From contig VXBA01005454.1 in assembly GCA_013399895.1 (NCBI GenBank), positions 1 through 64,000 on the forward strand: a stretch of 64,000 bases of DNA, in the 5' to 3' direction. The stretch is from Serilophus lunatus. Its lineage: Eukaryota > Chordata > Aves > Passeriformes > Eurylaimidae. The translations under genes were made by a program, and so were the position numbers. Positions 37,051-48,480 of this stretch are shown here, piece after piece; position 1 is the first letter of the stretch, and each line of letters starts with the position of its first letter. Below the pieces are notes generated by a model. That model searched no databases and was not told the origin of the DNA. It saw only the letters and a list, made by a program, of their open reading frames with translations.

Positions 37051-37960
37051 AAGTAATAACTAGAAAGCTAAACCTGTTCTAGTCATTAAAACATTCTACT
37101 ATGTCTCCAGCTCTGGCATCTCAGGAGTATTATGAACACTTAGCAGTATCCTGTGTTTTGCAATAGAAAGAATAATATATTTCTGGAATTGTAGAGGGGT
37201 TACACAAGAAGATAGGGATATATTCAATCTATTCTTTAAAATAAGCATACATAAGGCAGTTCCCATGCTTACAGAGCTATTTGTGCTTTAATGGAACTGG
37301 TTGAGTTTATGTCTTCTGGGCAGTGATGTTACAGACAAGAAGAAAAATTGTGTTGTACCACTAAATTGTCAAGGCTGATCATTTCAGGAAGCAATTACTT
37401 TTAACAGCACTGTGAGAATACATAAATGTTGAAGTGGTTTCTTAAAGAATTTAGGACTGTCAGAAGAGATTTAAAGGGACAGGGAAGAGAAAGGAGCACT
37501 TTTGGCTGCAAGGATGGTGTTGAAATTCTAGAGTAGTCAGGCTAAAACAGCAGTGCTGCCAACATGTGTTTATGTGTAAGCATGGCTTTTTCATGAAAAT
37601 CTAAAGATCTGATACACCATACTTCAGGAACTAAGGTTGTTTTTATGATTACTCAGGGTGATATTAGGGACTTACACCCTCACACTCTCAATAAGAATCA
37701 CAGTGAAATACAAAATATACTTAAATTAATGACTCCTTCTCAGAATATTAATTCTGCTTGGTGAATAAAAAAGTATCCCATCAATACCTAATATTAATCT
37801 CAAAGAGAAAATCTGCTTGTCCAAAGCCCATCAGATCCTGTAGCATAGTGACAAACTTGATATAAATCAGTAACTTCATCATCAAAGAGCTAGTCATTAT
37901 GTATCCCTTACAGGATAAAATGTGTGAAAATGTGAAAGATGTCCTTTCTATCCTCTGTAT
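37051..37960. other. unassigned AT-rich sequence
   Basis: No transposon or gene-like signal between the CR1 and the gapped LTR. Confidence 0.4.
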
Positions 37961-37965
37961 GATCC

Positions 37966-38954
37966 TGTAGCTGTTTGGAAAAGGGCTTTTGAAAGGCGGT
38001 GTAAGAGAGAAACACCACTTACCTGAGCTTAAAATTCAATTTTCCCTCAAATTTTTCCTGTTTCCCNNNNNNNNNNNNNNNNNNNNNNNNNNNNNNNNNN
38101 NNNNNNNNNNNNNNNNNNNNNNNNNNNNNNNNNNNNNNNNNNNNNNNNNNNNNNNNNNNNNNNNNNNNNNNNNNNNNNNNNNNNNNNNNNNNNNNNNNNN
38201 NNNNNNNNNNNNNNNNNNNNNNNNNNNNNNNNNNNNNNNNNNNNNNNNNNNNNNNNNNNNNNNNNNNNNNNNNNNNNNNNNNNNNNNNNNNNNNNNNNNN
38301 NNNAGTTCTTCAACGAGAAAACACCGGAACTGAGGCGGGGCCCGGCTGGCTGGACGAGTGGGAAGCCAGCGTGGCCAGGGAGAAGGCGACGATATTCACG
38401 CAAGATGAGAAGGCTTAAAAGTCGAAGCACGAGCCCACCCCGCTCTCTTTTTCAGCCGCCGCTGCGAGGAAAAGCATCACAGCCCTGGTGTCCAGCGCCT
38501 GCAGGCCCCCGGCGGGATTCCACCCATTCCTCTCAACTCGGGAGCCATTTGGCTAGCAAAGTATCCTTCAGAAAAAGGGAGGGAGGGAGGGAGCTGTTTT
38601 CACCTGTGTTTGTGTTTTTTTCAGAGAGGCTGAAGGGCCGGAGGTGCTTCCAGAGAGCCAGAAGGGAGAGACACCCTTTCCTACCCTTCCTCCCTGTTTC
38701 TTTCAACTAGCCATCTTGCTGAAAGGAACAGTTCCCTTCCTTTATTTGGGGTTTTTTCCCTCTTTTGTGTTTTTTTTTCTTGCGTGTTGGGGGGGGTCCC
38801 TCAATGTAGTTCTGGGGTCTCCTGTGGGTTATCCTACCCCTCTAATTTAATTCCTTGTAATAAATTGTTCTCCTGCTGGACCATTCTATTCAGTTTTCCG
38901 TCACCTTTATTGAACCTGCCCCCCTGAATGTTAAAAGGTGGCCAAACCACCACA
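37966..38954 (+). mobile_element. solo ERV LTR, + strand, 5-bp TSD, with assembly gap
   Basis: It begins TGTAGCTGTTTGG and ends GGCCAAACCACCACA, with GATCC on both sides (37961-37965 and 38955-38959). AATAAA (38869-38874) precedes the end by 80 bp, followed by ATTCAGTTTTCCGTCACC, the block shared with the element at 24444. The part after the gap is GC-rich (38304-38540), as in LTR promoters. A 237-base gap hides part of U3. The 5' boundary relies on the GATCC repeat. The frames at 37989-38333 and 38047-38430 run through N and are not genes. Confidence 0.75.
38067..38303. other. assembly gap (237 N)
   Basis: It lies inside the + strand LTR, next to GC-rich sequence. Confidence 0.99.
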
Positions 38955-38959
38955 GATCC

Positions 38960-40628
38960 CTAACATACCTTTAATCAGTTACAATAATATCCTTTTATAA
39001 AACAGTACTAACTCTACTAAAGGAAGAAAATTTGCTGAAGAGTGCACTCATGCTGCAGTTTTTCAAGTGGTGGAGTTATTTTTTCCACCCTGTAATTTTC
39101 TCTAGAGATTCTACAGATAGAAACATTTCCAATGGATCACTGGGTATTAAGGACCAATTTTCTTTCAATCAACAGGAAAACAAAGTAGGGGTTCTGGATA
39201 ATATCTTTCATCCCTCTCATGTTTTATGTTATCATTTGTCAAGGGAACAGGGAAACAGTTATAAAAATTAATGTTGTCCTGCACAGCTAAGCTTTGAAGG
39301 CTTATCTTTTGCTTTTTATCCCAGAGCCTTTTCTGGAAAGTAGTTTTTTAAGAGTAATTTTAAAACACAGCACAATGTGGTACAGACATGTAGTTTCTGA
39401 AGGGACAAGAATACAAACTCATAAAACTGTCCAAAAGCACTTGTTTAAAATTCAGAAGATTATCTCATAGGTCTGAACTTATTTAAATGCCTTGTAGTGG
39501 ACAGCAGTGTTTGGGAAAGAAAATGAAATATATCCCTCATAATTAATTACTTCAGGAAAGACATGAACTTTTTTCCAATTTGTGCTAAAAAGACTAGACA
39601 TTAACAATTTAACACTGTTAACATGACATATTATAGTATTTCATATCATTCATATCATTTTCATATAATTACTATTATATCCCACTACCTGAAATGTCCA
39701 GTCAGGTAAAGATTACACAAATGAGAGGTGGTATGAAAACACAAATGTAGAAAAATTTAGTTTGCCTCAGCTTAATGCACAAAGCTAATTAACTAAAACA
39801 TTCTACATGCTCCAAAGTTTTCTCAAGGTCTTTTGAGAGAAGAGACAGAAAACAGATCTCTGCTTTTCTGCAGCACTCTGCAATGGCAAAACTGTAATCT
39901 TTCTTACTTGAACTGTAATCTTTCTTACTTGCCACTTGCTTCTCAAGTGACAAAATGAGTTCAAGCGTGTTAGCTCATGTATCTCCCCAGAAGACCAGAA
40001 AAAGGAATTTCTGGTGTGTAAGTGCCACAAGCCCAGGATTATAAAAGCTGGAGAAAGTTATTTTCAGAATAAAAGCCCAAATACCCCACCACTATCTCTG
40101 TGCTTGGAAATGTGAATTTTCTTGTGCATATTGCAACTGCAAAATGTAGAAGCTGTAACTGTGATCATTATTTGGGAAAGAGGCATGCACGTGATGTTAA
40201 GATTGCCTCTCACTGCGGCACTCTAACTACTCTGATTTAACATCAATTAGACACACCCAACACTTGATCCAGATCTTTTGGGTCATACTCAAAATTGCAT
40301 TGCCCCATATATAGCAAAAGAGACATTACAAACTTCTGCCTCTGCTTACACCATCAGAGTGTAGACAGCTGTTATGAGGTGGAGCATTTTCATGGTTTTG
40401 CAAGAGTCACCTGACTGAAGCATGGGGAAAAGAACGTTAAGGAGCTAACAATGGTGTGAAGATTGAATCCACAAGGGACATATTGACAGTACATTATTTT
40501 CAAAGCAATAATCATAATATTTTTACAACATACAGCTGCACAACAAAATACACATTGCTGTTTTTTGGATTCAGGTGTCATATTTATTCAAACATTGAAA
40601 ATCCTTGGGTTAGCTGTAGCTCCAGGCC
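38960..40628. other. unassigned AT-rich sequence
   Basis: No transposon was recognised. It contains a 21-bp tandem duplication at 39890. Confidence 0.4.
39890..39931. repeat. exact 21-bp tandem duplication
   Basis: AACTGTAATCTTTCTTACTT followed by G occurs twice in direct succession (39890-39910 and 39911-39931). It is probably replication slippage. Confidence 0.9.
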
Positions 40629-40634
40629 ATCTAC

Positions 40635-41100
40635 TGCGACGAGCACTTTGACGAGCGAGGGAAAACCCGGAGTCAATCAACGTGATTGTTAGGACGGGTC
40701 TCCATTTATTGCAAAAATCCAAACCTTTTTATTACATTCTGGTTAATTATGCCTACCAGGCACTATGCTATTGGCCAAGCTCTAAAATGGTGACATTTGC
40801 ACTGTTTAACTCTTAAACTATGCTGGTGCTTTCCAGTGTTTACTGGACTTGGCCACAGGTGCACTTCCTTGCTACAAAGTTGCAGTGTCTTGTTCCAGGG
40901 TCCTTTCCCACGTTCTTCACCGATGAGCTCTTTCTTCTGCTCGTCGTAAACAACTTAACACTTCCTTATCAGCCCGACTTGCATTTTCTTGCAGAGGCCT
41001 ACTTATGCTAACAGCCTTTTCTAACTCATGCTAGCAGGAGGATTGCTTGTACAACGGCTCAAGAGACCCGTGCCCCTGCTCCAATAGCCATCCATCAACA
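40635..41100 (-). mobile_element. solo ERVK-like LTR, 466 bp, minus strand
   Basis: On + it begins TGCGACGAGC and ends CCATCAACA, flanked by the exact 6-bp repeat ATCTAC (40629-40634 and 41101-41106). A 6-bp duplication is usual for alpha/beta-retrovirus-like (ERVK) integrases. The poly(A) signal lies on the minus strand (TTTATT at 40705-40710), with a TATA-like GTAATAAAAAGG upstream on that strand. Between the signal and the 3' end is the palindrome CAATCAACGTGATTG (40674-40688), shared with the LTR at 51815. The 63-codon frame at 40820-41011 has no known motif. Confidence 0.88.
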
Positions 41101-41106
41101 ATCTAC

Positions 41107-41630
41107 TAGAAAGAACCCTTGCCAAACATAAATGTGTGCCCTAACTTTGATAAGACTTGAGTTTTTGTGAATAAGTACGTTACTTCATTCTGCTGAGAAA
41201 AAGCGACTGAGTCCTTTCAGAAGGTATTGCACTGTACTGATACATATTTGGCGCTTCCAAGACAAAATCCAAGGCAGAGTACAGGCAACAAAATGTCTTT
41301 ATTATGTGATTTATCTTACAATGCATATCTCCTTGTGCATGTTGCCTGATGCCCAATTCAAGCTGTACAAGAAATAAGATGGGCATAGTTTTTGCTGGTT
41401 TTGAACCTTAGTCCATGATCATAAGATAGCCAGAAACATTCCAGAAATCAGGAACTTCCTGAATTTTGAGTTCATGGTCAGGGACTGAAAGACAAAAGAG
41501 GAATCCCCAAATATCAAATAAGGTGCACTACTAAATCAAGTAGTCAACTTGATGAGAAAGAGAACTTTGCTGTGGCCACATTAATCTAAGGAGAAAATTC
41601 ACATGTTCTCCAGGTCTTATGTACCATTAC
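41107..41630. other. unassigned sequence
   Basis: It lies between two LTR-derived blocks. TTTATTATG at about 41297 could be a reversed poly(A) signal of another eroded LTR, but nothing else supports that. Confidence 0.35.
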
Positions 41631-41634
41631 AGTG

Positions 41635-42061
41635 AACTCACAGGTTCCTCACAAGGACAAGAACGCCCCTTCATTTCTGTCAGCCCTCCCTAATTCTTCC
41701 CACAGAAGACCCAAACAACTCCAGCACAGAATGCCATCCACAGGATACAGTCCTTCCCTAACTGCTCCCATGTGGGTTCTTCCCATGGGCTGCAGTTATC
41801 CAAGATCTGCTCCAGCATGGATCATCTTTATGGAGTACAGTCCACCAGGAACAAACTACTCGAGTGGAGGTCCCTGACAGGCCACAATTACTGCTAGAAA
41901 TTCAGTTCCTGCGTGAGCTTTTCTACGCAGACTATGACTCTTGCCAGGATCCAGCTCCTTTATGGACTCTCCATGGGCTGAAGTTTCAGGGCCTCCAGTC
42001 CCCTTCCTCAGCAAGTGCATACAAGCATTTAAGCAACTTTTTGATTCATCCCCCTCCATAG
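41635..42061 (-). mobile_element. eroded ERVL LTR repeat region, minus strand
   Basis: It contains diverged versions of the ERVL LTR blocks: CTGCTCCAGCATGGATC, CCCATGGGCTGCAG, CCACAGGATACAGTCC and GCCAGGATCCAGCTCC, in the same order and orientation as at 21.7-21.97 kb. The LTR termini are not recognisable. Open frames here (41632-41877, 41864-42061) reflect the stop-poor repeat. Confidence 0.65.
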
Positions 42062-44905
42062 GGAGCAATTAGCTTTGATATGCATGTTTACTTTAGAGCA
42101 AAGGGAAAAGAAATGCCTTTTCAAGAGAATACATTTATCATGTTCAAAAACAATAATGTTATTTACAAAAGCAGAAGCAACACCTTTAGGAAACTGCTGA
42201 AATATAAAGTGAGAATCACCACAAGTGAGATAACAATCCAGTGGCCAAAGTCCTCAATTTCACTAATGGTGTAAGATACGGTTCCCTACTCTGAATGAGA
42301 CAGAACAAAGATTTAACTACATTTAACTGCACTGTTGTTTCTTTTGTAGTATCCATCACTCTTTAGTTCTGACTAAAAATTTCAAGTATTTCCAGTAAAG
42401 GTTTTTCAAAACTGATACAAAAGAAATGTGTGTTTCAATGAATTGGAATTTTCCAATACATCAATTCCTTGATTTATGACAAAATTACTTGACTGTTACC
42501 ATCACTACTGGCAACGGAAGTCAAGTTCTGTACTGCAGCTAGCTTTTCTGCTGAACAGTTGCAGAAATCTTCTGAAACTGTGTCACTTAAATGGCCATAT
42601 AAATATCTGATTTTCTCTGAATCATGGGATAATTTTTTCCATTCCTTCTGAGAACAGAATCCAGCATTTTGCTTTCAGAATGGTTAAACTGCAGTGCACT
42701 ATCTTCTGATTTGTCTAGGTTCTGTAAAATATATTATAATGGTTTTCCCATGTTAACATTTGTGATGTAAGACCCATGATTATCCCACATGTGCCCAACA
42801 ATGACAATCATTGTGATGGTGCTATGAATAAGCCACAGAAATATTTGCCCTACTGTGCACCTGCAACTGAACAACAATCTCAGAAAAGCACAAACTGAGT
42901 ATGTAACATAAAGGTACAGAAATATTAAGAGCAAACTAAAGTGTCCATATATCTATGCAACACCCCCTGAAGAGGACTCCCAGGCATTCTTAATGAGTTC
43001 CAAGCTAAACTTTGCACACCATTTATTTAGTTAAACAGAAGACAACAGTACATGCTTACCAACTTTAAAAGATCCTAATCAAATATCACTGCAATCATGC
43101 TGACACACTTCTAAAAATGTTATTTTTTTCTCTGCATTTTTCATATATTTTTCATGTTTATTTTATTAAAAAGCATTTCTGTCTGGATATGTTTAGAAAT
43201 ACCTTCACAGAAAAAAAAATTAATTGTACTGTTCATAAGCAAAAATAAAGGGAAGAAAAGATGAAAAATCTTCAGCAGCCCCAAGGATGCAAATAGAAGA
43301 TTAAAAAAACCCGTTGTCCAGTACTTTTAGGATAGTAAGAACTGGCATAAGTTACAATGCTTAACTGTATTTTCTAAGGAAAGCTAACTACAGTATCTTT
43401 CTGTGTGTAGGAGCATCACACACAGAAGTTGTGTGTGTGCCTTTGAACCAGTACTGGAACTGAAATTGACAGAACACCTCTAATAGCTAGAGAAAGAGTT
43501 CTCTCTAGACTCTCTGAGGTCCTATTTCAGAATATAAAAAGAAGAAGAACTTATTAATACCCCTATTACAGCTGCTCAAATTTATAAATAAACAATCACA
43601 CTGTTTTGCTGGAGTAGGAGTCCCAGTTTCAGGACAGTTAAGTTGTAAGTCAATTATGGAGCCACTGATCAGTGAAAAAATGAGTGCAAGGTGAAAAATT
43701 AAGTCCTTCTAACCAAATGGGACATTTCCAGAGGTTCCTTAAATCATCAAATAACATGTAATCTCAGTGAGGGACAAGACGTCTGTATCAACTAAACACT
43801 TTCATTCCCATATAACTATACAAACTTTTCTTGCAGGAGACACCTTGTAGAAATTTACAACATATTCTACATACAGGGATTAAAGAGTAGTGTGAAGTAA
43901 GAGGGACATGCAATGGCAAAGATGCATGAGAAAAGGTTGTAAATTTGAGGGCAGAGATTAGAATATTAACACAGTGATAGTCTTTACATTGTATGGTTTT
44001 CTTTAATGTTAACTGAAATCCGATAGGAAAAAAGACTTTTTTAGACAGGACAGGAAGAATCTTTAGGTGTACTGAGTAAAATTTCCTGTTTTCTTCAACA
44101 AAATGTCAGCTTTGATTCATGTTTTTCTATCATTTGAGAAGAGTTGCTGGATTTGCCCTCTGAAATCACTCAGAGAACCCTACCTATGTGCTCTGTGTTC
44201 CTGTCACATACAAATTTTGGTGCAATGTACATCCCGCATAGTGCATTTCATTTAAGTGTATTAGGACTGTGTCCTAACATTCTTAAAGTGAGTGCTGGGA
44301 TAGAAATATGCTTACTGCTTACAGACAGAACTATTAGCACAAGCAGAGTGTTTACAGAAAAGGAAAATTTGAATTAACATAAGCAACATAAAGGAATTTT
44401 TGCAAACAGATGGCTGAACCAGTTGAATTTTCAGTAATTCATCTGTAGTTTTGAAGGGTGGAGAGAACCCTTTTTTATCACAGTCTAGATTCAGAAAAGA
44501 AAAATATTAAGTTGATTAAGTGTCAGATACGTCAGCTCAATCAGCCAGGCACAAACATGCAGACTGTTATCAGCGTAAAAGCTGGAGAAGCTTTAAGGTA
44601 ACGTTCTAGATGCACATCTCTGGGCTCTGTTTTGACACAACCTCTGTAATTTGTCTTCACATTCTGAAGTCTGAGAATACTTAACATGCAGAGCTGCTCT
44701 GACCTTGCTGTGAAGTACCTAAATCTGTACCCATGATCCTGAAAACTGTAGCTCAAACTGTCTGACAGCATTAGTTGACAATTTTACCTTCTAGAGGAAT
44801 ATTCTTTTTTTCTCCCTCTGGCATCACCTATTGCTTATGTCTCTGCACATGAACAAAGTCTTTTGAACTGGTCAAGAGGTGTCCTCTGGTCTCTTCTCTT
44901 ACTTT
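42062..44905. other. unassigned AT-rich sequence
   Basis: No family signature or exon was found. A 10-bp-stem hairpin lies at 43399-43427. Confidence 0.4.
43399..43427. repeat. short inverted repeat (10-bp stem)
   Basis: TTCTGTGTGT and ACACACAGAA flank a 9-base spacer. It probably arose from a small GT/CA repeat. Confidence 0.85.
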
Positions 44906-44910
44906 ATCAC

Positions 44911-45281
44911 TGTAATGGGTTAACCTTGGCTGGCCGCCAGGTGCCCACAGTCGCTTTAACCCCTTTTTCCCCCCCAAAAGTCAGGCAGGGGAAAAGAATA
45001 CGATGGCAAACGGTGGGTTGAGATAAGGCAGTTTACTAAAGCAAAAATGAAAGCGAAGCAAAGCCTGCGCAAAAGCAAAACACTAATCTAATCTCTGCTT
45101 CCCATCCGCGGCGATGACCGGCCACATCCGAAGAAGTGGGGCTTCAACGCGTGTAGTGGCTCTCTTGGTGAGCCACCATGGGAGNCGTGTTATCAGCACC
45201 ACGCCAGCCACCAATGCACAGCACAGCACTGTGAGAGCTGCTGTATGGGAAATGGGCTCCATCTCAGACAGACCCAATACA
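44911..45281 (-). mobile_element. ERVL-type solo LTR, minus strand, internally deleted
   Basis: On + it starts TGTAATGGGTTAACCTTGGC, followed by TGGCCGCCAGGTGCCCACAG, and ends CTCCATCTCAGACAGACCCA then ATACA. These are the two characteristic ends of an avian ERVL LTR. The flanks ATCAC (44906-44910) and ATCAT (45282-45286) form a 5-bp duplication with one mismatch. The AAGCAAAAATGAAAGCGAAGC stretch is also typical. At 371 bp it is shorter than I expect, with the loss near the single N at 45185. The 118-codon hydrophobic minus frame at 45083-45439 spans this LTR and the adjacent CR1, so it is not a gene. Confidence 0.85.
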
Positions 45282-45375
45282 ATCATGATGCCCAAAAACA
45301 ATCTAGAAACATAGACAGCTACTGAGCTGGTCATCCCACACAGGCCTGGGCTCCTGAATTCCATAAGCATGTAGA

Positions 45376-45608
45376 TTACACACACAGAATTACACACAGA
45401 ATTAATGAGGTTGGAAAAGACCATGGAGATCAAGTCCAACCTTTACCTAGGTTAACAACCTACCCAACATCAGTCTAACATCTATGCCATCTAAACCATT
45501 TAAACCATCTAAACCATACCACTAAGTTCATCATCTAACCTATCCTTAAACATATCCAAGGACGGTGACTCCACCACCTCCCTGGGAAGATATTTGACGT
45601 CTTTCATC
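45376..45608 (-). mobile_element. CR1 LINE 3' fragment, minus strand
   Basis: TTAATGAGGTTGGAAAAGAC, CATGGAGATCAAGTCCAACC, CCAAGGACGGTGACTCCACC and ACCTCCCTGGGAAGATATTT follow the CR1 3' UTR order. AAACCAT is locally repeated near 45495-45520. Confidence 0.85.
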
Positions 45609-46492
45609 CTGTGCTTTCTACTCAGTCAGGTGTAGGCATTTGCAGTCTGAAAGGATGGGTGAGTTTCTGTTGCCATTACTTCCATTTTTCAGAGAATATC
45701 CAACATTCTTTGCATCAGAATCAGAAAAAACCTGAAAGTAAAACAATTTGGATGAGTCTCTGGCAATCAGTTGTGAATAATAAAGTAGTCTAGACTGCTG
45801 TGTTCCTATATTTGCATGTATATAAACTACACAGCTACAAAGAAAATTAATGCCACTAAAGATCTCATTTTGAACATAGAACTTGGGTAGAAACTTGATC
45901 CCACCAAAATCAGTGGTCAGTATCTTTTTTTCTTTTTCTTTTTTTTTTTTTTTTTTTTCATTTAATAAGGCTGTTTCACTATGAGATTTGGAAGCATCAT
46001 AATCTAAGTACGTATGTACACCTGCCTTGTGTGTTTTCTGAGGAGAAATGTCTCATTGGTACAGAGCTCACATGCACTGCAAATTACAGCCTTTAATATT
46101 AAACTTGTTGTGATATTCTTTTACAATCTAAATCTGCACATCTTAGTAATCCATTCCTACCAGTGCATGAGCATTTCCATGTGTAAATCTATGCACTTCA
46201 GTAGATCAGCCATACGTTTCCCTAAAAGCAGGACTGGACCCAAAGGGACATAATTCAAATAATGGTTAAGGGACAGAAAGCAGTTATTCATATGAAGTTA
46301 AACAGAAATTTATGTCTTGATAATAAGACTAACATCGCCCTCTTCTGGTTTGAACATCCAGGTAATGAACACTGATAATATATGTATCATTAGTGGTCAA
46401 GTTATCTACAAATTCTGTTATTAAAAATCAATACCAAGACCATAACATTGTCTTCATTTTAGCTTTATAGTATATAAAAGATTATTTCATCA
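45609..46492. other. unassigned AT-rich sequence with T-rich run
   Basis: The only structure is a T-rich run at 45924-45958. No exon or transposon was recognised. Confidence 0.4.
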
Positions 46493-46575
46493 AAATGAAT
46501 ATGAGGAAGAACTTCTTTTACACTGCAGGTGACTGCAGTGGAACAGACTGCCCAGAGAGGTTGTGGAGTATGATT
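46493..46575 (+). mobile_element. CR1 LINE internal fragment, + strand
   Basis: AATATGAGGAAGAACTTCTT and GGAACAGACTGCCCAGAGAG, followed by GTTGTGGAGTATG, are the CR1 3' UTR segment just upstream of the tail. Both ends are missing. Confidence 0.8.
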
Positions 46576-47700
46576 CTAAAGAGTTTGGTTCTGAGAGTTT
46601 CTGTGAAATGAATCAAAATATCAGGTTATTTTTAGGTTTTTAAAGGTCTTCTAATGTTGATAAAAGCAAAAATACATTATTTTTACACTCAGTGCAGGCA
46701 GTTTGGGGAAAGTGTGGGGAGTTCAAGTGATTAAACAAAGTTTTAGGGTCAAGTAGATAAACAGCAGAACACTGCCAAACAGTTGCACAGGACTCTAAAT
46801 ACTGGGGCTGGGTAAGATACAAAAAGAAATGAGAAGAAAGCAACCCTGTACAGGATGCTGAGAACAGGTGTTTTAACTCCCACAGTTGTCTGAAAAAATT
46901 CACAGAGTAACAAACTGACGTAGGGTTATGCTTAAAATATCTGTGAACCTCACATGAATATACATAATGAACATAAGTTCGTTACCCTTTGAAATCCACA
47001 GCCTTTGTCTCTGTGTTTGATCATGAATCATTTTACACAACCACAGACTATACAGTATACTAGATTACTTATTTCTTACGAACAATTCCATTTGCTGTAT
47101 TAAGTTGCAGTTTCAAGTTCATTAGTTTCCTTTCTGCAGAGATACTTTGTCATTGTACCTAATCAGGTCTTCCCATTTACTGCTCCTAAAACAGATATGC
47201 AATACAACATTCTAGGTGCCGTGCAGAAATAAGTATGCCTTTATTGATGGAAATAGTGGTGGCCTAGCATAGAGTGGATGTCTGGCTGGTCTGAGGCTGA
47301 GAGACAAAGGACTGTCAGTGTTGACTGGAAGACATTAAGTATAAATCAGATGTGTTCTTAAAAAATCCCTGCAGAGATTTTCTAATTGAAATCCTTTCTC
47401 TCTGACAGGGATGGGGAAGAGGAGTTGACAGCTAAGTCACAATTTATTTTTTTTATTACTGCATTGCTGTCCCCTACCCGCTATACACATGACACTGAAA
47501 CCAGCGATCTCTACCAAAAGGTATTCTGTGTTTCTGAAGCAGTAGTTGTCTATCTGAAGAAAATATGTCTCCAAAACAGTGCTATCATACTTTGTCGTTC
47601 TCTAATTTTCCCTGCTGAGATCTGACAACTGTTTGTTCCATTGCTTAGTACTTCCCATCACCCTCTAAGGACACGTAGGCTTTAAGACAATTGTGCAATT
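46576..47700. other. unassigned AT-rich sequence
   Basis: No transposon or exon was recognised. Frames at 46640-46903 and 47386-47625 lack motifs. Confidence 0.4.
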
Positions 47701-47719
47701 TCAATTGGAAAATGAGAGA

Positions 47720-48480
47720 CCACAAAATATAGCTCTTTATTAAATATATTCATAGTAAATATATATATATTAGTGATAAAACACAGAACACAAAACAATA
47801 ACTCAATAACTAACTGAAGAACTTGTCGTGAAAACAAAAACAAAACCCACCCTTCCCATTCGGGTCAGTTTTAATTCTCTGTCCAAGTCCCATAGTCATG
47901 ATAAAATGGCCACCACAGCAAAAAGGTGGGAGGCAGCGGTCTAGGAATGCCAAGGGCAGATGTGTTCTCATCAACTCCCCAGATGGAAACAGGGAAGAAA
48001 TCCTCTGTGGATGGAATCTCCCTCTGAGGGGGGATCGAGCTGTGTTCAGGCAGGCAGTGTCAGGACTGCAGCAGAGACACTGAAGAGAGAAGTCATGCTG
48101 CTCGCTGCCTTCTGTGCTGAGAGACAGTTCTGCTCCAGACATCACCACTGCCATTTTCTTCTTGGAACTCCATGGCAGAGGCTGCCCCCCAAATCCAGCC
48201 CATGCCTAGCAAAGCCCTGACTCACAGATGGCACATAGAGGAAAGAGAAAGAGAAAGAGAAGAAGAGAAGAGAAGAGAAGAGAAGAGAAGAGAAGAGAAG
48301 AGAAGAGAAGAGAAGAGAAGAGAAGAGAAGAGAAGAGAAGAGAAGAGAAGAGAAGAGAGGAGAAGAGAAGAGAAGAGAAGGGGCCGGGCTGCACTCAGCA
48401 AGGGAATCACCGCACTGCCCCCCCGCAGCGGAGATGGGAGAGGGAAAAATCAATTGAAAACAAGGATTAGAACAATAACA
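47720..48480 (-). mobile_element. probable ERV LTR, minus strand, containing an AGAAG array
   Basis: This GC-richer block has an LTR-like arrangement when read on the minus strand, with a reversed poly(A)-type signal (CTTTATTAAA at about 47732) at its 3' side. The block runs GGGTCAGTTTTAATTCTCTG, CATGATAAAATGGCCACCAC, GATGGAATCTCCCTCTGAGG, and I associate it with an avian LTR from general familiarity only. Termini and target duplication were not found. The pentanucleotide array lies near its 5' side. The 114-codon minus frame (47810-48154) shows no retroviral motif. Confidence 0.4.
48238..48380. repeat. AGAAG pentanucleotide microsatellite
   Basis: Preceded by GAAAGA units, a nearly pure AGAAG array runs from about 48260 to 48380, with one interruption (GAGGAG) near 48356. 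The strand asymmetry (all purine on +) makes it prone to triplex formation. Arg/Glu-rich and Ser/Leu-rich frames across it are composition artefacts. Confidence 0.97.

Noticed and set aside
37989..38430. Open frames of 114 and 127 codons
   Set aside because: They are mostly N within the gapped LTR.
43399..43427. Hairpin considered as a microRNA precursor
   Set aside because: The stem is only 10 bp and is made of a GT/CA dinucleotide run.
45083..45439. 118-codon hydrophobic minus-strand frame resembling a membrane protein
   Set aside because: It crosses from an ERVL LTR into a separate CR1 fragment and through an undetermined base, so it cannot be one gene.
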